15,909 nucleotides of DNA from an uncultured Collinsella sp. (GTDB taxonomy: Bacteria; Actinomycetota; Coriobacteriia; Coriobacteriales; Coriobacteriaceae). The notes below the pieces were generated by a model. The model saw only the letters and a program-made list of their open reading frames with translations, was not told the origin of the DNA and did not search any database. Made by a program: the position numbers and the translations under genes. The stretch spans positions 1-15,909 of the forward strand of contig URNQ01000018.1 of assembly GCA_900549245.1 (NCBI GenBank), read 5' to 3'. The stretch's first letter is position 1. Each line of letters begins with the position of its first letter. This document shows positions 1-7,256 of this stretch, one piece after another.

Positions 1-1255
1 CAATGCGGCGCAGGGGACGCGGCGTCAAGCCGACACCGCTGCGATACAAAAGCTCGTAGCTTGAAGGACCCGCCGGCGTCCACTCGGCGCGCGGAAGATC
101 ACGCGACTCCCAAACGAGCTCGGCGCCGCCCATCTCCAGGCGCGCCATTTGGCGGCCAACCTCGTGACAAAAACGCGGAGCAGCGGTATTACGCGCACGC
201 TTGAGTGCCTTGGCGGCAGCGAACAGCTCGCGCTCGGCGCTCCCGAGTGCCTCACGCGCCTTTTTGATCTGTTCATCGCCATCATCGACCAGGGACAGCA
301 GCTCTTGCGAGCGATCGCGCATGGCAAAAACATCGTCCATGGTGGGACCCCACTGACGCAACAGGCCCTTGAGGTCGGAATACCGCTCACGCATGCGAGC
401 GAGCTCGCGCGGGTCGAAGGCGACGCCATCGCGATAGGCACGAAGCTCGTTCGCGCTATCCTCAAGGGAGATGCAGGCATCCGAAAGCGCATCGGCAATG
501 TCGCCCAGTTTGCGATCGACGGTAGCCATACGGGAAAGCTCTGCCACGGCGCTGTTCACGGCATCGAGCGCTCCACCTTCGGCGGCAAGCGATGCATGGG
601 CATCGTTAGCTGTGGCAACCAGTACCTCGGCATGTTCGGAGCGCGGCAGCAGCTCCTCGAGTTCCTCATACTCACCCGGCTTGGGGTCGACCTCGGCGAT
701 ACGCTCCAGGGCGAAGCGCGCCTCCTCGACGCGACTCCCCTGCGCGCGTGAGGCTTCCTCCACGCGACGGACCTCCTTGGCAGCCGCACGCGACGCCTTG
801 AAGCAGGCACGGTAACGGTCGAGCGCCTCGAGCGCAGAGCGACCAGCCCAGGCATCAACCATGGCAACATGATGCGCCGGATCGAGCAGACGCTGATGTT
901 CATGCTGGCCGCACAGATCCATCATCACGCCGACGCGCTCGGAGAGCTCGCGCACGCTGGCGATGCGGCCGTCAATCTTGACGCGGCTGCGACCCTCGGC
1001 AGAAAGGCTGCGCTGCACGGTAAAGCCCTCCGTGTCGTGCGGGCCGTCGAACAAGCGCGCCTCGACGCTCGCCAGCGCCTCTCCCTCGCGCACCGTCGAC
1101 GAATCTGCACGCTCGCCCAAAATGAGCTTGAGCGCCGAGAGCAGCGCGGTCTTGCCGGCGCCGGTCTCGCCGGTCAAAACCGTTAGGCCCGCACTCGGAA
1201 CCAACGTCGCCTCGCGAATGAGCGCGATGTTGGAAACCTGCAGCTCATCGATCAT
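1..1255 (-). CDS. recN: DNA repair protein RecN, N-terminal part (runs off left edge)
   Basis: RecN is an SMC-like ATPase that acts early in double-strand break repair. Reading leftward from the ATG at 1255 gives about 418 uninterrupted residues. They begin MIDELQVSNIALIREA and carry a Walker A motif GETGAGKT at about residues 29-36, the RecN form of the P-loop. LCGQHEHQRLLD follows near residue 114, also typical of RecN. The middle is rich in charged and Ala/Leu residues, as expected for the coiled coil. RecN is usually about 550-570 residues, so roughly the last 140, including Walker B, lie outside the window. The start overlaps the end of nadK by 11 bases, so translation is probably coupled. 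The order tlyA-nadK-recN matches Actinomycetota. The family call is secure. Confidence 0.95.
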   Translation of the reverse strand, partial: MIDELQVSNIALIREATLVPSAGLTVLTGETGAGKTALLSALKLILGERADSSTVREGEALASVEARLFDGPHDTEGFTVQRSLSAEGRSRVKIDGRIASVRELSERVGVMMDLCGQHEHQRLLDPAHHVAMVDAWAGRSALEALDRYRACFKASRAAAKEVRRVEEASRAQGSRVEEARFALERIAEVDPKPGEYEELEELLPRSEHAEVLVATANDAHASLAAEGGALDAVNSAVAELSRMATVDRKLGDIADALSDACISLEDSANELRAYRDGVAFDPRELARMRERYSDLKGLLRQWGPTMDDVFAMRDRSQELLSLVDDGDEQIKKAREALGSAERELFAAAKALKRARNTAAPRFCHEVGRQMARLEMGGAELVWESRDLPRAEWTPAGPSSYELLYRSGVGLTPRPLRRI

Positions 1256-2105
1256 GGCGCACTCCATAGAACACGCGGCTCACCGAGTTATAGAAGCTCT
1301 CGGGACCGTAATCGAGAAGCAGCACATCTCCGGGACCACGGCGCACGGCCACGCTCTCAACGGTGCCATCGCAGGTAATAAACTGTCCATCGATAGCGAT
1401 CGCCGGAACACTCGGACGGTCATCGGACATAAAGATCTCGACGACATCACTCGGCGAGGTCAAAAAAGCGCGAGCCTGAATGGTATGCGGAGCGATGGGC
1501 ACACAGACCATACCCGTGTAATCGGGGCTGACAATGGGGCCGCCGGCGGAAAGCGCGTAGCCGGTGGAGCCGGTCGCCGTCGAAACAACGACACCGTCGC
1601 CGCGAAGGCGGTCGATATGATGGCCGGACACCGTGATGTCAAATTCGACCATATCGGACAGGGGGCCGCGCGTAAGTGCCATATCGTTGAGGGCAAACGT
1701 GCGCACGACATCCTTCGCGCCGTCTTCGCGCACGGACACAATATCCGCGGCGATGGTGGCGCGGCGGCTCACGTGGAGCTCGCCGGACAGAGCATCGCTC
1801 ACAACCTGCAGAATGTCGCGCTCCTCGGGGCTCGCAGCAGTTAAAAAGCCCAGGTGACCATAGGAAAGACCGAGGATAGGAATCTCGCGATGGTTGAGGA
1901 TGCGGGCAGCGCGCAGCAACGTACCGTCGCCGCCGAGCGTAATGACCAGATCTGAGCCATCAATATCAGGCGTGCTTTGAATCTTCGATCGCTGGTCGGC
2001 AGCCCATGCGACCTCGTAGCCCTGGCGCGAAAGCCAAAGCTCGAGCATCAGGCCGCTCTCGACCGCCTCTTGCTTGTAGTAATTGGGAACCAGAAAGACC
2101 TTCAT
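1245..2105 (-). CDS. nadK: NAD kinase (ATP/polyphosphate-dependent)
   Basis: This cytosolic enzyme phosphorylates NAD to NADP. The 286-residue protein has normal family length. It shows the GGDGTLL motif (residues 58-64) and the glycine-rich signature GDGVVVSTATGSTGYALSAG (169-188), followed by IDGQ (238-241). Two positions differ from the usual form. The GINxGHLGFL segment reads GLSYGHLGFL (79-88), with Ser for Asn, and the NE motif reads LND (139-141). Both are mild changes and do not argue against activity. The ATG overlaps the tlyA stop in an ATGA arrangement, and the 3' end overlaps recN by 11 bases, so the three genes look co-translated. Confidence 0.96.
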   Translation of the reverse strand: MKVFLVPNYYKQEAVESGLMLELWLSRQGYEVAWAADQRSKIQSTPDIDGSDLVITLGGDGTLLRAARILNHREIPILGLSYGHLGFLTAASPEERDILQVVSDALSGELHVSRRATIAADIVSVREDGAKDVVRTFALNDMALTRGPLSDMVEFDITVSGHHIDRLRGDGVVVSTATGSTGYALSAGGPIVSPDYTGMVCVPIAPHTIQARAFLTSPSDVVEIFMSDDRPSVPAIAIDGQFITCDGTVESVAVRRGPGDVLLLDYGPESFYNSVSRVFYGVRHDR

Positions 2106-2914
2106 AGCGTTGCAGCTTTCTCGCTCAAAGCCGATACCTGGGATTGCAGCTCATCGTCGGTGCGTTCACCAGGGGCAAACCTTGTGCCGTACAGGAAAAA
2201 CTCAACGTTGCCCTTAGCGCCATGGATGGGCGACACGCACACGTCAAGCGGGAACAGGCCCTTGGCGGCAAAAAGCTCAATCGCCGCCACGAGCGTATCG
2301 CGGCGGACGGCGGGGTCGGTCACGATACCGCGCTCGCCCACCAGCGCAGCCGGCGCCTCAAACTGGGGCTTTACGAGCGTGCAGAACGAACCCGAAGGCT
2401 TCAGGCACGCCAGCACCGCATCGATAATGTTCGCGATGCTGGTAAACGAGACGTCACAAACAGCCAGGTCGATGGCGCCGGCATAGCCAAGCTCAGGCAG
2501 CTGCGTCACGTTGGTGCGCTCATGCAGCGTCACGCGATCGTCCTGACGCAACGACCAATCGAACTGTGCGCGACCCACGTCCACCGAGACAACGGTCGCA
2601 GCTCCGCGCTTGAGCAGGCAATCGGTAAAGCCGCCGGTAGAGCAGCCTACGTCCAGGCAGGCAAGGCCCGTGGGGTCGATACAAAACGCATCGAGAGCAC
2701 CCTCAAGCTTAAGGCCGCCGCGCCCAACGTACGGAATGCGCCCCTTAACGTGCAGCGGCAGGCCCGGCGTCACCTTGAGCCCCGGAGAGGTCAAACGCTC
2801 ACCGCCGCTCGAAACCAAGCCGGCCATAAGAGTGCGAAGGGCATCCGCGCGATCGGCGCAGATGCCCTGTGAAATCAGTTCGTCATCAAGACGCACGCGT
2901 TTCATGAATGCCAT
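2102..2914 (-). CDS. tlyA: TlyA family 16S/23S rRNA (cytidine-2'-O)-methyltransferase
   Basis: TlyA-family proteins 2'-O-methylate rRNA cytidines in the ribosome, using S-adenosylmethionine. The 270-residue product has an N-terminal S4 RNA-binding domain (about 4-60: KRVRLDDELISQG onward). Next come YVGRGGLKLEGAL (62-74), the SAM-binding motif LDVGCSTGGFTDCLLKRGA (87-105), the acidic VDVGRAQ (111-117), CDVSFTS (153-159) and VKPQFE (181-186). The expected FtsJ-type K-D-K-E residues can be placed at about K69, D88, K182 and E238. The ATG at 2914 was chosen (MAFMKRV). The ATG at 2905 (MKRV) is also possible and would match many homologues. Longer starts would run into xseB. It ends in an ATGA overlap with nadK. 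Confidence 0.92.
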   Translation of the reverse strand: MAFMKRVRLDDELISQGICADRADALRTLMAGLVSSGGERLTSPGLKVTPGLPLHVKGRIPYVGRGGLKLEGALDAFCIDPTGLACLDVGCSTGGFTDCLLKRGAATVVSVDVGRAQFDWSLRQDDRVTLHERTNVTQLPELGYAGAIDLAVCDVSFTSIANIIDAVLACLKPSGSFCTLVKPQFEAPAALVGERGIVTDPAVRRDTLVAAIELFAAKGLFPLDVCVSPIHGAKGNVEFFLYGTRFAPGERTDDELQSQVSALSEKAATL

Positions 2915-2939
2915 CAACCATTCGTATCCGGAGATGCGG

Positions 2940-3179
2940 CTAGCTATCCTGGGATTCGTTTGCCGCATCCTCATCGTATTCCTGCTCGAGCTTATCGGCC
3001 TCACGCGGCGTCAGCTCAAACTTGTCGACCATATCGACCGCGCGGGAGCCCAGCTCAATCGCTTCGTCAAACAGATCGAGTGAACGCTCCAAGGACGTAT
3101 CCTTGGAGCGAACGGTAGCAATGATCTGGTCCAGACGGTCCGAGATCTCGTCAAAGTTGCGGACAGAACCCTCTGGCAT
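2940..3179 (-). CDS. xseB: Exodeoxyribonuclease VII small subunit
   Basis: XseB is the small helical partner of XseA. Together they form exonuclease VII, which degrades single-stranded DNA. The 79-residue protein shows the family pattern: FDEISDRLDQIIATVRS (9-25), then SLERSLDLFDEAIELG (29-44), then a helical segment and a short acidic tail. The ribosome binding site GGAG overlaps the nusB stop, and only 2 bases separate the genes. In many bacteria xseA lies directly upstream. Here nusB occupies that position and no xseA is visible in the window, so the large subunit, if present, is encoded elsewhere. Confidence 0.9.
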   Translation of the reverse strand: MPEGSVRNFDEISDRLDQIIATVRSKDTSLERSLDLFDEAIELGSRAVDMVDKFELTPREADKLEQEYDEDAANESQDS

Positions 3180-3181
3180 GG

Positions 3182-3769
3182 CTACTCCTCGACGGAGTCG
3201 GCCTCGACGGCCTCAGCAGCGTCCACATCCTCGGCAAGTACACCGGCGGTAGCCTGAGCGGCAGCGACCTTGGCGGCAGCCTCAGCAGCCTGGGCCTCCT
3301 CGCGAGCGCGATCCTCGGCCAGCAGTTCCTGGTACAGGTCCTCGCCCGGCAACTCCTCGCTGCGCGCGATCTTGCCCAGCACGCCGTTGACGAACGACGC
3401 GGACTGGTCGGTGCCATAGGCCTTGGCAAGTTCGACGGCCTCGTTGATCACGATAGCGTCCGAGACCTCTTCGTCGGTGAGGAAGCGCATCTCGTAGACG
3501 GCGATACGCAGCAGATTGCGGTCGGCGCCGGGCATGCGCATAAGATCCCAGTTCTTGGCGACGGCGCGCAGGGCACAGTCGATGCGATCGATATGCTCGT
3601 AGGCACCGCGGCACAGCTCCAGAGCATAGGGGTCGAGGGGGCCCTTCGAGATCAGGAAATCGCCCTCGAGGACGCGCTCGAGCGGACTGTCCGTGGCCTC
3701 GGCCTGGAACAGCAGCTGCAGCGCCTGACTGCGGGCAAGCGTACGCCCGCGATAAACCTTAAGGCTCAA
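3182..3769 (-). CDS. nusB: Transcription antitermination factor NusB (TTG start)
   Basis: NusB binds boxA RNA with NusE (S10) and supports antitermination of rRNA transcription. The 195-residue protein has the all-helical NusB core: GRTLARSQALQLLFQ (8-22), then GADRNLLRIAVYEMRFL (81-97), IVINEAVELAKAYGT (106-120) and SFVNGVLGKIA (125-135). The core ends near residue 150. It is followed by about 45 residues rich in Ala, Glu and Asp that are not part of the normal domain (family length about 130-150). The start is a TTG at 3767-3769. It has a well-placed AGGAG six bases upstream, and no in-frame ATG occurs before residue 77, which would delete half the core. It starts 3 bases after the Asp23-family gene. 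Confidence 0.94.
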   Translation of the reverse strand: MSLKVYRGRTLARSQALQLLFQAEATDSPLERVLEGDFLISKGPLDPYALELCRGAYEHIDRIDCALRAVAKNWDLMRMPGADRNLLRIAVYEMRFLTDEEVSDAIVINEAVELAKAYGTDQSASFVNGVLGKIARSEELPGEDLYQELLAEDRAREEAQAAEAAAKVAAAQATAGVLAEDVDAAEAVEADSVEE

Positions 3770-3772
3770 AGG

Positions 3773-4135
3773 TTACTCCTTGGGGAAAACGAGGCCGTCG
3801 ATGCAAACGTCAACGCGCTCGACCTCAACGCCCACCTGGGCATCGATGGCAGCGACCACGGCAGCGCGAACGGTCTCGGCGAGTTTCTTGAACGGATAGC
3901 CAAAGAACACCACAACGCGCACGGTGAGTGCGAGCTTGTCGCCGACGACCTCGGTCTCGACCGCCGGCTCGGAAGCCGGGGCCTTGGACGAGAGCATCAT
4001 GGAGACAAGGTTGGTGGCAAGGTCCTTGACGCCAACGGAGGCGATGCCCTCGACATCGGACACGGCGCGCGAGACGATGGCGGTCAGAACATCGGGCGAA
4101 ATGCCGATGCCGTCAATCTTGATTTCCTGGGGCAT
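3773..4135 (-). CDS. Asp23/Gls24 family (DUF322) envelope stress-type protein
   Basis: This 120-residue protein belongs to the Asp23/Gls24 (DUF322, YqhY-like) family. The family signature is visible as ISPDVLTAIVSRAVSDVEGI (12-31), followed by LALTVRVVVFFGYPFKKLAE (68-87) and a repeated alpha/beta ending VEVERVDVCIDGLVF. These proteins are small and cytoplasmic. Some associate with the membrane or cell envelope, and the YqhY subgroup has been linked genetically to fatty-acid synthesis in Bacillus. The exact role here is unknown. Location directly before nusB is the same as yqhY in Bacillus. The start has a strong GGAGG eight bases upstream in the 24-base gap after efp. Confidence 0.9.
   Translation of the reverse strand: MPQEIKIDGIGISPDVLTAIVSRAVSDVEGIASVGVKDLATNLVSMMLSSKAPASEPAVETEVVGDKLALTVRVVVFFGYPFKKLAETVRAAVVAAIDAQVGVEVERVDVCIDGLVFPKE
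3776..3780 (-). promoter_or_regulatory. Ribosome binding site that fixes the nusB TTG start
   Basis: AGGAG on the minus strand lies 6 bases before TTG 3769-3767 and overlaps the end of the upstream Asp23-family gene. It is the main reason to accept the TTG start. Confidence 0.75.
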
Positions 4136-4159
4136 GAGTCCTCCTAGAAGAGTTGGTTG

Positions 4160-4723
4160 CTAGACGCGGGAGACGAACTTGCCGTCGCGGGTGTCAACCT
4201 TGATGACCTCACCCTCGTTGAGGTACATGGGGACCTGGATGACAGCGCCGGTGTCGATCGTGGCCGGCTTGGTGGAACCCTGGACGGTGTCGCCCTTAAA
4301 GCCCGGGTCGGTCTGGACGATGGTAGTCTCGATGAACATCGGCGGAGTCACGCCCATGAGCTCATCGTCGGCGAAGAGCAGCTGGCAGATGTCGTTCTCG
4401 CGCAGCCACTTGGAGTTCTCGCCCACCATGTCCTCGGGAACGGGAACCTGCTCATAGGATTCGTTGTCCATGAAGATGTAGTCGGTGCCATCGTTGTAGA
4501 GGTACTGGAACTCACGGGTGGTGAGCATGACGCTCTCGAACTTGGTGCCGGCGTTGCAGGTGTTCTCGACGACGCGGCCGCTCTTGATGTCGCGGGTCTT
4601 GTAGCGCACAAACGCGCCGCCCTTGCCCGGCTTGACATGCTGGAACTCGACGATGGTGTAGACCTTGTCCTTAATGCGGAGACCGAGGCCGTTCTTGAAG
4701 TCGGCGGTAGAAATGGTAGGCAT
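4160..4723 (-). CDS. efp: Elongation factor P
   Basis: EF-P binds between the ribosomal P and E sites and relieves stalling at consecutive prolines. The 187-residue product has the usual length and three-domain layout: an N-terminal KOW-like domain (MPTISTADFKNG...), a central OB domain (about 65-128) and a C-terminal OB domain ending VPMYLNEGEVIKVDTRDGKF. The tip loop reads KPGKGGAF with Lys at position 34, the residue that is modified in several bacteria. Whether it is modified here cannot be told. The ATG at 4723 has AAAGG five bases upstream. A longer reading frame upstream of it has no support. It is the first gene of a seven-gene unit and has its own promoter candidate. Confidence 0.97.
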   Translation of the reverse strand: MPTISTADFKNGLGLRIKDKVYTIVEFQHVKPGKGGAFVRYKTRDIKSGRVVENTCNAGTKFESVMLTTREFQYLYNDGTDYIFMDNESYEQVPVPEDMVGENSKWLRENDICQLLFADDELMGVTPPMFIETTIVQTDPGFKGDTVQGSTKPATIDTGAVIQVPMYLNEGEVIKVDTRDGKFVSRV

Positions 4724-4780
4724 AGCGACCTTTCTTGTTATGGGCAGAACGCACAAGCGTCCAAATTACATACGAGCGAA

Positions 4781-4786
4781 ATTATA
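4781..4786 (-). promoter_or_regulatory. Predicted -10 element for the efp operon
   Basis: The minus strand reads TATAAT exactly, 57 bases before the efp start and just downstream of the terminator of the previous gene. No good TTGACA-like -35 is seen 16-18 bases upstream (best is CTGCAG). The predicted transcript start is near 4775, giving a leader of about 50 bases. Confidence 0.6.
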
Positions 4787-4816
4787 CACTTGCAGACGGC
4801 GCCTGCAGCGAGCGCA

Positions 4817-4860
4817 TAAAAAGAGAACGCGGGGCGTCCGAATTGCTCCGGAGGCCCCGC
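4817..4860 (-). terminator. Intrinsic terminator after the M24 aminopeptidase gene
   Basis: On the minus strand GCGGGGC (4860-4854) pairs with GCCCCGC (4835-4829). Four more inner pairs follow after one mismatch, closing a loop of 8. The stem is followed by a T-rich run (TTCTCTTTTT). It lies 24 bases past the stop at 4884 and separates the aminopeptidase from efp. Confidence 0.85.
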
Positions 4861-4883
4861 CCCAAACTATCTACCGAAGTAGA

Positions 4884-6014
4884 CTAGCAATCGATGACGT
4901 GAAGGTCATGCGGCGTCTTGGTGAAGGGCTCGTAGCCGTTCTCGGTGACCACGCCGTAGTCCTCCAGGCGCACGCCGCCCACGCCGGGCAGGTAGACGCC
5001 GGGCTCCATGGTGATAACCGAGCCGACCTCGATGATATTCTTGCTGCGGTTGAAGTTGGGCAGCTCGTGGATGTCAATGCCCACGCCGTGGCCCAGACCA
5101 TGGTTGTAGTAATCGCCATAGCCGGCATCGCCAATGATCTTCTTGGAAAGCTTGAAAATGTCGTTGCCCTCGACGCCCGGATGGATGGCGGCGACGCACT
5201 CCTCGTGCGCACGGCGCACGAGCGCGTACAAGTCGAGCTGCTCCTGCGTGGGCTCGCCCATCACGACGGTACGAGTCATGTCGGAGCGGTAGTCGCAATA
5301 ACCCGCGCCATAATCCATGAGAACGAAGTCGCCCTTCTCGATCACGCGGTCGCTCGGGACGGCATGCGGGTTGGCGGTGTTGGGGCCGCTCGCCACGATG
5401 GAGCCGAAGGCCAGGCTGTCGGCGCCGTTGGCGAACATAAAGTTCTCGAGCTCGTTGCGAACCTGCTTCTCGGTCATACCGGGCTTAATATAGCCGAGCA
5501 TGTGCTGGAAGGCGGTGTCGGTGATCGACTGCGCATGGCGCATGAGCTCGATCTCCTCGGCGTCCTTGATGGCGCGCATCTTGCGAATGTCGTCATGCAT
5601 CAGCGGCAACATGCAGGCGACGGAACGATCCTCCAAGCCACGCTGGATACCCTGGTAGAAGTTGATCTGCATGTCGTCCTCGACAGCGCAGACGCGGCAC
5701 TTGTTGGCCGCGATCTTGCCGGCGACCCAACCGGAGATGGTGCCCTCGTCCATGTCGTAAACCCAGGGGCTGCCGGCGGGCGTGTTCTCCTCAAAGCTGT
5801 TGAGATAGCGCGAGTCGGTATGGAACAGGCACTGGTCGGCCGTAATAAACGCAGCATGCGGGAACTCGAAGGTGTAATCGAAGACGCCCTTGACGCCCGT
5901 AAGCCAACGAAGGTTGGCCTCGTCGCGCACCACGATAGCGTCGTAGCCACGCTCAACCATCAGGGCACGGACACGCTCGATACGACCGGCGGGACCGGCA
6001 GCAAACTCTGACAT
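4884..6014 (-). CDS. M24 family metallopeptidase (Xaa-Pro aminopeptidase, YqhT-like)
   Basis: This cytosolic dinuclear metal peptidase is likely to remove N-terminal residues preceding proline. The 376-residue protein has a creatinase-type N-terminal domain (about 1-135) and a pita-bread catalytic domain. All five metal ligands are visible: D234 (LMDYGAG), D245 (SDMTRT), H309 (GLGHGVGIDIHE), E337 (TMEPGVY) and E351 (GVRLEDYG). The substrate-side His is in NPHAVP (H217). The length fits prolidase/aminopeptidase members such as Bacillus YqhT, which also sits beside efp. The ATG at 6014 has AGGA eight bases upstream. The gene is a single transcription unit, with its own leader on one side and a terminator on the other. 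Exact substrate preference (aminopeptidase P or dipeptidase) cannot be decided from sequence. Confidence 0.93.
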   Translation of the reverse strand: MSEFAAGPAGRIERVRALMVERGYDAIVVRDEANLRWLTGVKGVFDYTFEFPHAAFITADQCLFHTDSRYLNSFEENTPAGSPWVYDMDEGTISGWVAGKIAANKCRVCAVEDDMQINFYQGIQRGLEDRSVACMLPLMHDDIRKMRAIKDAEEIELMRHAQSITDTAFQHMLGYIKPGMTEKQVRNELENFMFANGADSLAFGSIVASGPNTANPHAVPSDRVIEKGDFVLMDYGAGYCDYRSDMTRTVVMGEPTQEQLDLYALVRRAHEECVAAIHPGVEGNDIFKLSKKIIGDAGYGDYYNHGLGHGVGIDIHELPNFNRSKNIIEVGSVITMEPGVYLPGVGGVRLEDYGVVTENGYEPFTKTPHDLHVIDC

Positions 6015-6070
6015 GCAGATTCCTTTCTTGTTGTCTCTATAAAGACGGAACGGGTCTCAACCGAACGACG

Positions 6071-6086
6071 GAATCGCGCGCGATTC
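6071..6086. promoter_or_regulatory. Perfect 16-bp palindrome in the leader of the aminopeptidase gene
   Basis: GAATCGCGCGCGATTC is its own reverse complement. It lies in the 132-base gap between the AroB-like gene and the aminopeptidase, 57 bases before the latter's start. No T-run follows on either strand, so it is a poor intrinsic terminator. It could be an operator for a dimeric repressor, or an RNA hairpin in the leader. Function unknown. Confidence 0.4.
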
Positions 6087-6111
6087 GCAACCGATTGGAA
6101 ACCCGCCCCTC

Positions 6112-6140
6112 AACATGATACGAAAGACGATGTATGTCAA
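6112..6140 (-). promoter_or_regulatory. Candidate promoter for the M24 aminopeptidase gene
   Basis: An exact TTGACA (6140-6135) lies just after the stop of the AroB-like gene. A 17-base spacer leads to CATGTT (6117-6112), a weak -10. An alternative -10, TATAGA (6041-6036), lies nearer the gene but lacks a matching -35. If the first is used, the palindrome at 6071-6086 falls inside the transcribed leader. Confidence 0.4.
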
Positions 6141-6146
6141 TAAATC

Positions 6147-7256
6147 CTAGAGAAGTTCTTTGCGAGAAGCCAAGTATGCGCGAGCATGGCGGTCGAGAAC
6201 CTCGTCCTCAACGCTCGTTAGACGAATGGCGCCGAGCGCCGCGGGCAGCGGCAACATGCTGCGGTTCGAGCGGACAAACTGCTGCCTGCGGAACTCCTCG
6301 ATATATGAGGCAGGCTCCAGATCGAAGGCAAGCTCCTCGATACCAAAGTCCTCCAGGCAGTCATCGACCTCAAAGACGTAATCGATATCGAAGTCACAGG
6401 CATCATGTGCTAGGCGCGCCTCAAAGCGCATGCCCTCGGACAGCAGCTGGTAGGCAGGGACCTGCGACGCGGCATCGCCCAAGCAGGCGCGCAGGGTGCG
6501 TTCCCCCATCTTGCCAAAATCGAGCGCATGGCGAGCGCTCGGGTTCGTGGCCGTCAGCACGTCCTTGCGGGCAGTCTGAGACCATTGGACGGCATTGACG
6601 AGCGCGACCTCCTCGCCCGCGAGAATCTCGGGGACGGTCTCAGTAAACTGATTCCAGCGGGACTTGCTGCTCGAAAGCATGGTGCCAACAAGTACCGCAT
6701 AACCGAGCTTAAGGTCCTCGGGGTCCGCCGCGCGAACAAGGTCGAGGTCACACACGACCAAGCCCGGCTCGGGACGGAACGCGATAGCGGGAAGCGCATT
6801 CTCCGACGAGGCGACGAGCGGCTTCATGGTCGTCGCGACCGTGAGCATGGCGTCGAACGTCGTCGGCAGCAAGGCGCACTCGGTGCGACCGCACCACTGA
6901 TTGGCACACCAGCAAACGACTGAGCAGGTGAGCTGCCGCCCGACAGCGACAACGAGATCGTCACAGGTAATGCCATTAGCCGACAGGGCGCCAAAGACGG
7001 TATCGGCATCGACCAGCGTAGCACCGGCAGGCGAAACCTCGAGGACGAGCGGCGAAACGACAAAGCCGGCGTCGACCAGCGCATGCTCGACAACCTCGCC
7101 AAAACGCTCGGATGTGGCGTCGTTCCAAACCACCATCGCGCGCTTAGGCTTGCCCACAACCGAGGCAAACATGCGCGGCAGCTCATCGAACGCGCCCAAT
7201 CCGACACGGACATCGACGCTACGGTTTTGGAAATTGATCAGTTGACGGCGAATCAT
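6147..7256 (-). CDS. 3-dehydroquinate synthase (AroB)-family protein, probably not a normal enzyme
   Basis: AroB makes 3-dehydroquinate in the shikimate pathway, using NAD and zinc. This intact 369-residue frame aligns with AroB by eye along its whole length: NRSVDVRVGLGAFDEL at the start, LVVAVG (101-106), PTT (131-133), VVCDLDLV (167-174) and MLPLPAALGAIRL near the end. The active site is not conserved. The NAD-binding GGGVVGDL is replaced by residues 106-113 (GRQLTCSV). The three zinc ligands of the E. coli enzyme (E194, H264, H281) align with V188, K249 and A268. The KYG motif is gone. Instead there are five cysteines in 17 residues (C111, C115, C117, C122, C127). The start overlaps the aroK stop (ATGA), so it is translationally coupled to shikimate kinase. 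It may be a pseudoenzyme, or have a new function tied to the pathway. Confidence 0.75.
   Translation of the reverse strand: MIRRQLINFQNRSVDVRVGLGAFDELPRMFASVVGKPKRAMVVWNDATSERFGEVVEHALVDAGFVVSPLVLEVSPAGATLVDADTVFGALSANGITCDDLVVAVGRQLTCSVVCWCANQWCGRTECALLPTTFDAMLTVATTMKPLVASSENALPAIAFRPEPGLVVCDLDLVRAADPEDLKLGYAVLVGTMLSSSKSRWNQFTETVPEILAGEEVALVNAVQWSQTARKDVLTATNPSARHALDFGKMGERTLRACLGDAASQVPAYQLLSEGMRFEARLAHDACDFDIDYVFEVDDCLEDFGIEELAFDLEPASYIEEFRRQQFVRSNRSMLPLPAALGAIRLTSVEDEVLDRHARAYLASRKELL

Noticed and set aside
149..1186. Several plus-strand frames and a short minus-strand frame in the first 1.2 kb
   Set aside because: They overlap the RecN frame, which has a Walker A motif and runs without a stop from 1255 to the left edge.
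4665..6011. A 448-codon open frame on the plus strand opposite the aminopeptidase
   Set aside because: It is the antisense shadow of a gene with all M24 metal ligands in place. Its start lies inside efp.
6071..6086. An intrinsic terminator for the alaS-to-AroB-like unit
   Set aside because: The hairpin has no T-run on either strand and almost no loop. No convincing terminator was found in 6015-6146.
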